From Planctomycetota bacterium (lineage in GTDB: Bacteria > Planctomycetota > GCA-002687715), in assembly GCA_013213915.1 (NCBI GenBank), contig JABSRK010000141.1:1-8905 (forward strand): a stretch of 8,905 bases of DNA, written 5' to 3'. The notes under the pieces are model-generated. The model was not told the DNA's origin, ran no database searches, and saw nothing but the letters and a program-made list of their open reading frames with translations. Below, in pieces: positions 1 through 6,541 of the stretch (position 1 is its first letter; every line of letters begins with the position of its first letter). The position numbers and the translations under genes were made by a program.

Positions 1-615
1 CCACAAATCCTCGTTCCAGTAGTCGATCAGCAACGCGGCGAGCACGTCGCGATCGAAATGCCAGGCATAGCCGTCATCGACGCGAACGAGGTTGGTGGCC
101 ATCCACCCCGCCGCAGCCCGCGAGAGCCCGCGGGAACGCAACGTATCCTGCACCGCGCTCCGCCGCGCGACCGGTAGCTCGATGTCCTCGAGAGCAGCGA
201 TCAGGCGTCCCACCTCGGAGCTGACCTGATCCGTTCCCCCCGCAGGACTGGAACCCGGAGGCGAGTCGAGACTCCACAGCGCTCGCAACCCGGCGCCACC
301 GGTCTCTCGCAGGTAGGTCAAGGCCACCTTGCCCCCGAAGGAATGCCCCCACATCACGTCGGGACCGCTACCGAGATGGGTTGACAGCCGCTGGAGATCC
401 AGCGCGCACGCGCGCATGGTGTGGGGCGGCGGCAGATCCCGGGAGCCTGCATGCCCGCGCAGATGCACGAGCACGATCCGAATGTGGGGATACGCAGCGA
501 CGAACCGACGGCCGAACGCCTCCCAGTTCCTGCCCGATCCGAAGATCCCGTGCAGGATCCAGACGGTCTGATCGGCCTCGGCGCCGATCACGTCGCACGC
601 AAGGACATGACTCAC
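1..615 (-). CDS. Alpha/beta hydrolase, YbfF/ABHD11-like (partial, C-terminus beyond window)
   Basis: The minus-strand frame stays open from a GTG at 615 to the window edge, giving the first 205 residues of an alpha/beta-hydrolase-fold esterase-type enzyme. The oxyanion segment HGIFGSGRNW is at residues 22-31, an LRGH strand turn follows at 52-55, and the nucleophile elbow GHSFGGK is at 90-96 with Ser92 as the likely nucleophile. The order of motifs and the segment LWSLDSPPG (113-121) resemble the YbfF/ABHD11 esterases; the catalytic His should lie beyond the window. There is no signal peptide, so it is probably cytoplasmic. The substrate cannot be told. GTG was chosen because the open frame gives the fold's usual short lead-in to the HG motif, and the only nearby ATG (608) is out of frame. 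No clear Shine-Dalgarno is visible. It begins 9 bases after the stop of the upstream HD-domain gene, suggesting cotranscription. Confidence 0.85.
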   Translation of the reverse strand, partial: MSHVLACDVIGAEADQTVWILHGIFGSGRNWEAFGRRFVAAYPHIRIVLVHLRGHAGSRDLPPPHTMRACALDLQRLSTHLGSGPDVMWGHSFGGKVALTYLRETGGAGLRALWSLDSPPGSSPAGGTDQVSSEVGRLIAALEDIELPVARRSAVQDTLRSRGLSRAAAGWMATNLVRVDDGYAWHFDRDVLAALLIDYWNEDLW

Positions 616-624
616 ACGCGGATG

Positions 625-1692
625 TTAGCCGACAACGACCGGGCAGCTCTGCAGCCATCGGAGATCGAATGCCGAGAACATCCTGGGAATACCGCAGATG
701 CCGCTCACCGGATCACGACGCCGGCTCAGTTGTCCCGAGCGTACCTCCGCAAGGAGGGCGACATGGGCGTTGCCGTCGGGGACCAGAGCAGCCACGAGAT
801 CACCGACCTCGTCGGGCTCGGCCCACGGAGAATCGATGAGGACGAGGGAAGCACCCTGGGCCTCGAGCCGCTCCGTGGCCGCAACGTGCACGACGTCGTA
901 GCCTCGGTGCTCCAGCAGCAAGCGACCGAGGGGCGTAGGCTCGCCTCCGTGGACGGACACCCACAACGCACGCAAGGGGTTGGCGTCGTTCTGCGGGAAG
1001 GTACGCGGCCGAGCGCCCATCTCTCGTCTGCGGGCGATCACGCGGTGGTCCGCCTGGGCCAGGAGATCGAGTTGCTCACCCCAGATGAGCCCGGTGGCTG
1101 ATGCGGCCTCCTCGACGCGAAACGAGATGCCCCCCGTCGGGAAGTCGTAGCCGTAGCCGAGGACCTGCGCCCACACGTCGGCGAGGACCACCGAAGCAAC
1201 GAGCGGCGTGATCTCGCCCTCGACTTCGTGGTGCTCCCGAATGACCGAGCAGATGTCCTCGGGGAGGCCCCACCTGCGAGCGAAATGCTCGCCAATGCGG
1301 ACGTGATCAAGCCCACACAATTCGCGCTCCACGGCCATGAACGGGGTGCCGTCGGCCTGGCGCGCCAACACCTGGTGGAACGCCTGAGGAGCGATCCTCA
1401 CCATCACCAGGTGTCCCACGTCGTGGAGAAAGCCCGCGACGTAGGCCATGCGCTGGTCAGCCGAAGCCGTGGATTCGGCGACCATGGCCGCGCCCTCGGC
1501 GACAGCGACGGCGTGGTCCCACCAGGGTGCGTCGCCCAGCGCCGACCCGTCCGGAGAAAACGTGCTCTGGAACGCACGAATCAGCTCGGAAGGACGGACA
1601 TCCTCACCCGCGAGAAAGTCGCAGACCTGCCTTGGTGCCCCGGGAAAAGTGTCAACGAAAGACAGAATACGATCGGGATCCAGCGCTTGCAT
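625..1692 (-). CDS. HDOD/HD-domain signalling protein with receiver-like C-terminal domain
   Basis: This 355-residue protein has an HDOD/HD-type helical domain over about residues 15-215. Visible HD-superfamily residues are His60, the pair His90-Asp91 (GFLHDVGHL), His130, His154-His155 (IREHHE) and Asp172. HDOD proteins often lack the HD pair, so this one may retain a metal site and phosphohydrolase activity. After a linker, residues 238-355 look like a receiver fold: a strand ALWVSV, a helix, then LVLID at 283-287 where a phospho-acceptor Asp could lie. The N-terminal acidic pair of true receivers is not seen. The frame is open up to 1857, but the extra 55 residues look non-coding; the ATG at 1692 has a GAGGA site 7 bases upstream and begins just before the domain. 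It is probably a cytoplasmic signalling protein heading the operon with the hydrolase gene. Family call is firm; function is inferred. Confidence 0.85.
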   Translation of the reverse strand: MQALDPDRILSFVDTFPGAPRQVCDFLAGEDVRPSELIRAFQSTFSPDGSALGDAPWWDHAVAVAEGAAMVAESTASADQRMAYVAGFLHDVGHLVMVRIAPQAFHQVLARQADGTPFMAVERELCGLDHVRIGEHFARRWGLPEDICSVIREHHEVEGEITPLVASVVLADVWAQVLGYGYDFPTGGISFRVEEAASATGLIWGEQLDLLAQADHRVIARRREMGARPRTFPQNDANPLRALWVSVHGGEPTPLGRLLLEHRGYDVVHVAATERLEAQGASLVLIDSPWAEPDEVGDLVAALVPDGNAHVALLAEVRSGQLSRRRDPVSGICGIPRMFSAFDLRWLQSCPVVVG

Positions 1693-1699
1693 GACGCAA

Positions 1700-1704
1700 T
1701 CCTC
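1700..1704 (-). promoter_or_regulatory. Shine-Dalgarno of the HDOD gene
   Basis: Read on the minus strand the bases are GAGGA, 7 bases before the ATG at 1692. This good match fixes the start at 1692 rather than at upstream in-frame codons as far as 1857, whose added residues resemble no part of the family. Confidence 0.6.
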
Positions 1705-1847
1705 GCGCCAGCAGGTCCAACTGTCCTGCAGCACGCGACCTCTCGTTCCTGATTGTCGGCATCGAGTCTGGGTGGGCTCATGTGATCCTGCCGTATTCGC
1801 ACCCCCCATACAACCTCGTCTCACGAACGCCATTGCCGCATCCTGAT

Positions 1848-1853
1848 CGGAGG
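1848..1853 (+). promoter_or_regulatory. Shine-Dalgarno-like CGGAGG before the asparaginase remnant
   Basis: A strong GGAGG core sits only 3 bases before the TTG at 1857, closer than the usual 5-9 bases. It may be the surviving ribosome-binding site of the former asparaginase gene. The 164 bases between the HDOD start and this TTG (1693-1856) hold no other gene that I can support and no promoter pair that I would defend. Confidence 0.4.
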
Positions 1854-1856
1854 CCA

Positions 1857-2075
1857 TTGAAGCGCGTCTACGTCGCTTACACGGGCGGCACGATCGGCAT
1901 GCGCCGCAAGGGCTCGGTCTACGAGCCGGAGCCCGGCTATCTCGGCCAACGACTGGCTCGCATGCCGGAGATGGTGTCGGACACGACCCCCGAGATCGAG
2001 GTCACTGAGTCGGTTCCGCTCCTCGATTCCAGCGACATCACCCTGCCCGACAATCCGCGGCGCACCATTCTCTGA
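1857..2075 (+). pseudogene. Truncated type I L-asparaginase (AnsA-like), N-terminal fragment only
   Basis: From the TTG at 1857 the frame encodes 72 residues that begin KRVYVAYTGGTIGM, the hallmark start of cytoplasmic type I L-asparaginases, which hydrolyse L-asparagine to aspartate and ammonia. Further matches to the family (compared from memory with E. coli AnsA) are GYLGQRLARMPEM and PLLDSSDIT. The TGGTIG threonine is the first catalytic nucleophile. Similarity stops around 2051, seven unrelated codons follow, and TGA ends the frame at 2073-2075. A complete enzyme has about 330-340 residues; the second catalytic motif (HGTDT) and the C-terminal domain are absent, and only 35 bases separate this stop from the end of the next gene. 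It is therefore a deletion remnant rather than a simple frameshift, and cannot be an active asparaginase. The frame is open upstream to a GTG at 1782, but that extension has no family resemblance. Confidence 0.85.
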
Positions 2076-2110
2076 CCGGTCCGTGTCTTCGGTGCGGGAT
2101 CAGCACGCCC

Positions 2111-4225
2111 CTATCTGACCGCTATACGCACCCGTTCGGCGTCGGCCGCCACGGTCTCTGTCCCGGTCCTTTCGGACACGCGCGCCCTCACGACGACGGG
2201 ACGGCGCGGCACCTCGTCGATGCGGTAGAGGCCGCGACCAGCCCGACGCACTCGCCCGGCGGTTTCGCCATCGAGCTCAAGCAACGCATCGTCGACGAGT
2301 TCACCTTTCGTATCCACGACCGTGACCCAAAGAGAGCGCACGGGATCGAGCCGGATGGCGAGCTCGTCTGCGAGGGCCACTTCACGTCGCGTCACCGTGC
2401 TGTAGCCACGCTTGGACACCGTCACGTCCACTCGATCCTGGAAGATCCCCTCGACGGCGGCGTGGCCCTCCACGTCGGACGTCCAGGTCCCTCCGCGTCC
2501 ATCGATCCGGATCTCCGCACCGAAAAGCGGGCGCCCGCCGTCATCGACGACGCGGGCGTGGAGCGTACGGGCTCGCTCGTCGAGGATCCACGTCACGGTG
2601 CGCTGTTGTCCCTGGCCGAGGCTGACACTCTCCTTCACGATCTCGTGGCCGTGGGCATCCACAAGCGAGATGTCCAGTGGCGTGTCGGGACGCACGCCGT
2701 ACACGACCACGCCTCCCTCGACCAGTTCGTAGAGCAAGCGACCACCCCCCGTGACGTTGTCGCGGGCCCGACGACTTGGCGGCGTACCTCTCATGTCGGT
2801 TGACGGGCGCAGCAGGCGGGTCGGGCGCTCGAACAGGTCACTCCCCGAATACGCGATCTGTACCCGGAGCCCCCTGTCCTGTGCGCCGGCTCCGGTCACG
2901 ACGATGCGCAACGCGTTGGCTGATTCGAGGCGCACCTCGACGCCGCCGCGCTCCACCGGCGGGACCCTCATCTCCGCCACGTGATAACCGGCCTTCCCCA
3001 CGACGATCGTCGGCTCGCCCACGGGGACCCGGAAGTCGACCCAGCCGTCCTTGCCCGTCGGGGCGCTCACGTACCCGGCGGTCGCCACGCGCGCACCTTC
3101 GATATTGCCCTTCAGCCCGGTGACATGCACGGGCAACAGACGCAGCGGGTCGGCCGGTATGTCGCCGAGATCGACCAGTCCGTCCAGACCCGCGACGACC
3201 AGGCGTCTCGCGAAGCGCGAGCCATCGAGACGGGTGATCGACACCTCCGCCTGCCTGGCCTCCCCGTCACGAAGGACGATGTGGAACTCCGGGCCGCCTC
3301 GGTGACGTGCGCGGGCGATCCACTGCGCGCCGACCCGCGGTGTCACGACGGCGTGCACAGCGAGGACACCATCGTGTCCGACGGGTCGGCCGGTGATCAT
3401 GGGCGCAGCGGTGAGATCGACGCGCAGGCCGCTCGCCGGTGACGTGACCTCGAAGCTGTGTCGCCCGTCGAAGGTCCCACCGACGACCTGATGAAGCGGA
3501 AAGTGCAGGGTCAGCCCCTCGCCGGCGTCGAGCCCGTGGAACGCGAAGCGTCCCGAGTCGTCGGTGACCGCGGGGATCACGTCACCACGCACATATCCGG
3601 CGCGGGCCCGCGCCGTCTGCTGGCGGAGCGTCCAGTCAACCGACACGTCGCGGTGCCCGCGCAACTCGATCTCGATCGGCTGCGTCGCCGGACGACCGTC
3701 CAGCGTGACCACGCCCTCCACCAGGCCGCCGCTCGAAAGCTGCACGACGGTGACACCCTCATCGGCGATCGCGGCGAACGCCGGCGGGTACGCGGTCTTG
3801 ACCGCCACGGCCCACACCAGACCGAGGGGCGCTTCCATGGTGACGCGCCCGGACTCATCGGTGACGCCCTCGGGAGAGAGCACCCCTTCTTCATCCTCCG
3901 ACGCCGACCCGGCGGCCCCCTCCGCCAAGACGACCGCCGCACCGGGCACGGCGACTCCCTGGGCATCCTGGACGAGGATCGTCACCCTGGGCGGCGACGC
4001 AGGTGTGGGCGGCTGCTCGTCCTGCGCGACGAACGGCTTGCTTTCGGCGGGCTCCGCGGCAGCGACAGGAGGCTGCCCGGTGCCGGCGGGGTCCGGGCGC
4101 TCGTCGGTGTTCACGGGACGCGCGAGCGTGTCCTCGTGGGCCGAATCGGAGAGGAGCTGCCACAGGCCGTATGCCACCAGCACGGCGATCACCAGTGCAA
4201 TGAGTGTCCTCACAGTCTTCCTCAT
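2111..4225 (-). CDS. Membrane-anchored protein with tandem carboxypeptidase-regulatory-like modules
   Basis: This 704-residue protein starts MRKTVR and then has one hydrophobic helix (about residues 7-25) that should anchor it in the cytoplasmic membrane with the rest outside. A Pro/Ala/Glu-rich linker follows (about 32-78). The remainder looks like a string of beta-sandwich modules of the carboxypeptidase-regulatory-like type, roughly at 80-165, 167-280, 365-435, 438-550, 555-628 and 632-704. Signs are recurring patterns such as VPGAAVVL, a TDESGR or TDDSGRF turn, FGAEIRIDGRG and KRGYSTV. No enzyme active site is visible, so a structural, adhesive or binding role at the cell envelope is the most that can be said. 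ATG at 4225 is preferred; an in-frame TTG at 4234 would add three residues. The gene is convergent with the asparaginase remnant and divergent from the USP gene. Domain boundaries are by eye. Confidence 0.8.
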   Translation of the reverse strand: MRKTVRTLIALVIAVLVAYGLWQLLSDSAHEDTLARPVNTDERPDPAGTGQPPVAAAEPAESKPFVAQDEQPPTPASPPRVTILVQDAQGVAVPGAAVVLAEGAAGSASEDEEGVLSPEGVTDESGRVTMEAPLGLVWAVAVKTAYPPAFAAIADEGVTVVQLSSGGLVEGVVTLDGRPATQPIEIELRGHRDVSVDWTLRQQTARARAGYVRGDVIPAVTDDSGRFAFHGLDAGEGLTLHFPLHQVVGGTFDGRHSFEVTSPASGLRVDLTAAPMITGRPVGHDGVLAVHAVVTPRVGAQWIARARHRGGPEFHIVLRDGEARQAEVSITRLDGSRFARRLVVAGLDGLVDLGDIPADPLRLLPVHVTGLKGNIEGARVATAGYVSAPTGKDGWVDFRVPVGEPTIVVGKAGYHVAEMRVPPVERGGVEVRLESANALRIVVTGAGAQDRGLRVQIAYSGSDLFERPTRLLRPSTDMRGTPPSRRARDNVTGGGRLLYELVEGGVVVYGVRPDTPLDISLVDAHGHEIVKESVSLGQGQQRTVTWILDERARTLHARVVDDGGRPLFGAEIRIDGRGGTWTSDVEGHAAVEGIFQDRVDVTVSKRGYSTVTRREVALADELAIRLDPVRSLWVTVVDTKGELVDDALLELDGETAGRVRRAGRGLYRIDEVPRRPVVVRARVSERTGTETVAADAERVRIAVR

Positions 4226-4284
4226 CAGGCTCAACTCGTCACCAGAGTAACCACCCGGGCGGAATCGCTTAAGATCCCGCCGCC
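4226..4284. promoter_or_regulatory. Divergent intergenic region between the beta-module gene and the USP gene
   Basis: These 59 bases separate two divergent genes and must hold, or lie close to, the start signals of both. On the plus strand TAAGAT at 4270-4275 matches four of six bases of a -10 box. Its expected transcription start (about 4282) would fall almost on the ATG at 4285, and no Shine-Dalgarno precedes that ATG. No convincing -35 box is seen at the right spacing. A leaderless or near-leaderless USP transcript is a possibility only. Confidence 0.3.
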
Positions 4285-5139
4285 ATGGACAAGGTCGATC
4301 AGTTCGAGAGCCTCTTCAAATCCGCAGTGAAGGAGCAGTTCCAGCGACAGGACGTCCGCGTGACGTCGGTGCTGGTCGTGGCCGACGGTGACCGAGATGC
4401 AGTGAAGACCTACGCGGACCGTATCCGCGGCTTCCTCTCCGTCCTCGGCGCCAACGTCCGCTGGACAGATGTGTCCTCGAGCGAGTTCTCGACGATCCAG
4501 GATCTCATGGACATCCTCGAGAAGGAGGACCCGGACCTGGTGTGCACGCACCGGCACGTGGGCAGCCCGAACCAGCGGTGGTCCTGGACCCTCGGGGAAG
4601 TTCTCGATGTCCTGACACAGGCGACCGACCGCGCGGTGATGGTGCTCCCGCACCCGGATACGGATGACGCGGCGACGCTGCCCGATCGGGACACGAGCGT
4701 GGTGATGGTCATGACCGACCACCTCACGGGGGACGGCCACCTCGTCAGCCACGCGCTTCGCTACACGATGCCGAAGGGCCGCCTCATCCTCTGCCACGTC
4801 GAGGACGACGCCGTCCTCGCGAGGTACACGGACGCCATCTCCAAGATCCCCGAGATGGACACGGATTCGGTGACCGGGATGCTCCGTGAACGCCTGCTCA
4901 AGGACCCGACTGACTACATCGCGTCTTGCCGCGAGGGCCTCGCGGAGGCCGGTGTCCCGGTGACCGTCGAAGCGGACGTCAGCTTCGGCCACCGCCTCGC
5001 CAAGTGGAAGCACCTCGTTGACGAACACGATGCCTCCCTGCTGGTGATGAACGCCAAGGACGAAGACCAGGACGCGATGCACGGCCTCGCGCACCCCATC
5101 GCCATCGAGATGCGGCAGGTCCCGCTGTTGATGCTGTGA
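4285..5139 (+). CDS. Universal stress protein-like protein with two tandem USP domains
   Basis: This 284-residue soluble protein reads as two UspA-like alpha/beta domains, about residues 24-123 and 136-284. Each has the family rhythm: a first strand ending in an acidic residue (VTSVLVVADGD; TSVVMVMTD), a central strand (DLVCTHRHVG; ASLLVMNAKD) and a closing strand with proline (RAVMVLPHP; RQVPLLML). The ATP-binding pattern of classical USPs, G-2x-G-9x-G-S/T, is not intact in either domain: the first has HVG and then LGE, the second has MNAKDEDQD in place of the glycine loop. A nucleotide-independent or modified sensor role is therefore possible. It is cytoplasmic, with no signal peptide or membrane segment. 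Its stop codon overlaps the start of the ion transporter gene (TGATG), so the two are translated together and the protein probably regulates or reports on that transporter. The ATG is the first in frame; no Shine-Dalgarno is seen. Confidence 0.85.
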   Translation: MDKVDQFESLFKSAVKEQFQRQDVRVTSVLVVADGDRDAVKTYADRIRGFLSVLGANVRWTDVSSSEFSTIQDLMDILEKEDPDLVCTHRHVGSPNQRWSWTLGEVLDVLTQATDRAVMVLPHPDTDDAATLPDRDTSVVMVMTDHLTGDGHLVSHALRYTMPKGRLILCHVEDDAVLARYTDAISKIPEMDTDSVTGMLRERLLKDPTDYIASCREGLAEAGVPVTVEADVSFGHRLAKWKHLVDEHDASLLVMNAKDEDQDAMHGLAHPIAIEMRQVPLLML

Positions 5140-6512
5140 TGCCCCTCCTCGAGCATCAGGTTTCGACCGGGGTGACGATGCTGTTCACTTCAATCCTCGT
5201 CGCGCTGATCGCCTGCCTCGCCCTCGAGGAGAAGATCCACGCGAAGAAGTCCGTGATCGCGGTGACGTTCGCGCTCCTCTGCCTGTTCGTCGGCGAGGCC
5301 CTCAACCTCATTCCCCCAGGCGAGGTTGACTGGGGAGGACACACGATCAGCCTTCCCGTGTTCATCCCGTCGGTGGACTGGAGCGTCATCTCGATCATCC
5401 TCGGAGCCAGCCTGTTCGTGGACATCGTGTCCAAGTCTGGCCTGTTCACGTGGATCGCCATCCGCCTGACGCGGGTGTCGGGCGGCGACCCCAAGAAGCT
5501 CCTGTGGTTCTACGGGCTCATGACGGTGGTGTTCTCTGCGGTCCTCAACAACGTCACCGCGATGATCATCGTCGGATCGCTGACAGCCGTGAGCCTGGAG
5601 AAGCTCGGACGCAGGGACAAGCTCCTCGGGTTCCTCCTCACCGAAGGCTTGCTGACGAACATCGGCGGCCTGCTCACCCTGATCTCTTCGGTACCGAACA
5701 TCATCGTCGGAACGGCGGCCGGGATCTCGTTCGTCAGCTTCCTGATCCGCTCAGCTCCGTTCGTCGTCGTCGCCACCGTCGCCACGATCCTCCTCGGCGC
5801 TCGCATCTTCGGCATCAAGAACCTGGGGAGCGAAGCGGAGCGGGCCGAGGCGAGGGAGCTCGTCGCCGGCTTCGACGAGAACGATGGCATCGAAAGCAAG
5901 GGGTTCTTCTGGTTCGGCGCGATCATGACGGGCCTGTTCGTGGTCGTCATCGCCAGCGCCTCGAGCCTCCCGGTCATCAGCAACCTGGGGATGGGCTACG
6001 TCGCCCTGCTCTTCGCGGGCATCATGCTGGTCCGCTACAAACACGTCGCGGACCGCTTCTACCAGGCCATCGACTGGGATCTTCTCGCGTTCTTCGCGGC
6101 GCTCTTCGTCACCATCAACGTGATGGAGCACGCCGGAGTCTTGGAACTCATCGGCGACGGCCTGAAGGTCATCATCGGTGACGGCGAGCGCGTGGGTCAG
6201 GGGTCCTTGCTGGTCTCCGCAGCGGCCTTCTCATCGGTGACGGACAACATCCCACTGGCCGCCATGCTGGCGAAGATCCTCGGGTCCATGCCCGCCGGAG
6301 AGGTCTCCCCTGGCCTCTGGTGGGCGGTCATCTTCGGCGCCAACCTGGGCGGCAATCTCACCCCCATCGGCTCCGCGTCCACCCTCGTCGCCGTCACCAT
6401 CATGCACAAGCACGAGCTGACGATGACGTTCGGCAGATTCGTCAAGATGGCGATCCCGTTCGCCCTGATGCACATCGCCTTAGCGCTCGTCTACGTGCTC
6501 ACGTTCCTGTAG
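5139..6512 (+). CDS. ArsB/NhaD-type ion transporter (SLC13-like permease, possible Na+/H+ antiporter)
   Basis: This 457-residue polytopic membrane protein has about 11-12 hydrophobic segments. Two half-repeats carry the signature motifs of the ion transporter superfamily: NNVTA at residues 137-141 and NIGG at 174-177 with PN at 186-187 in the first half; TDNIP at 368-372 and GANLGGNLTPIGS at 400-412 in the second. A charged cytoplasmic loop (about 228-253) lies between them. The first half reads like ArsB/P-protein transporters, while TDNIPLAAM recalls NhaD Na+/H+ antiporters. The substrate (sodium, arsenite or an anion) cannot be fixed, and no arsR or arsC neighbour supports arsenic. The chosen ATG overlaps the USP stop by one base (TGATG), which suggests translational coupling; GTG at 5136 and ATG at 5178 are alternatives. 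No Shine-Dalgarno sits close to 5139, in keeping with reinitiation. Confidence 0.88.
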   Translation: MPLLEHQVSTGVTMLFTSILVALIACLALEEKIHAKKSVIAVTFALLCLFVGEALNLIPPGEVDWGGHTISLPVFIPSVDWSVISIILGASLFVDIVSKSGLFTWIAIRLTRVSGGDPKKLLWFYGLMTVVFSAVLNNVTAMIIVGSLTAVSLEKLGRRDKLLGFLLTEGLLTNIGGLLTLISSVPNIIVGTAAGISFVSFLIRSAPFVVVATVATILLGARIFGIKNLGSEAERAEARELVAGFDENDGIESKGFFWFGAIMTGLFVVVIASASSLPVISNLGMGYVALLFAGIMLVRYKHVADRFYQAIDWDLLAFFAALFVTINVMEHAGVLELIGDGLKVIIGDGERVGQGSLLVSAAAFSSVTDNIPLAAMLAKILGSMPAGEVSPGLWWAVIFGANLGGNLTPIGSASTLVAVTIMHKHELTMTFGRFVKMAIPFALMHIALALVYVLTFL

Positions 6513-6526
6513 CCGGGGCGCGGGAC

Positions 6527-6541
6527 CTCCCCTACCGGGAG
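6527..6541. terminator. Weak hairpin between convergent genes
   Basis: CTCCC and GGGAG can pair around a 5-base loop next to the 19-base gap between the convergent transporter and toroid genes, partly inside the end of the latter. There is no T-tract on either side and the stem is only 5 bp, so this may not be a real terminator. Confidence 0.15.

Noticed and set aside
1693..1857. N-terminal extension of the HDOD protein by 55 residues
   Set aside because: The extension has no family similarity, and the ATG at 1692 has a well-placed GAGGA site.
2061..2105. Possible bidirectional terminator between the asparaginase remnant and the beta-module gene
   Set aside because: Only short, imperfect pairings (CGCACC with GGTGCG over a 24-base loop; GTGC with GCAC) are present, and there is no T-tract.
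3458..4330. Long plus-strand open frame of 290 codons opposite the beta-module gene
   Set aside because: It is antisense to a well-supported gene, its product is rich in Arg/Gly/His with no domain, and high-GC codon periodicity readily creates such frames.
4231..5094. Minus-strand open frame of 287 codons opposite the USP gene
   Set aside because: It lies antisense to a recognisable USP-like protein, and its Val/His/Asp/Glu-rich product has no family resemblance.
5450..6181. Plus-strand 243-codon frame inside the transporter gene
   Set aside because: It is a shifted frame of the transporter, very rich in Arg and His, with no membrane segments or domain.
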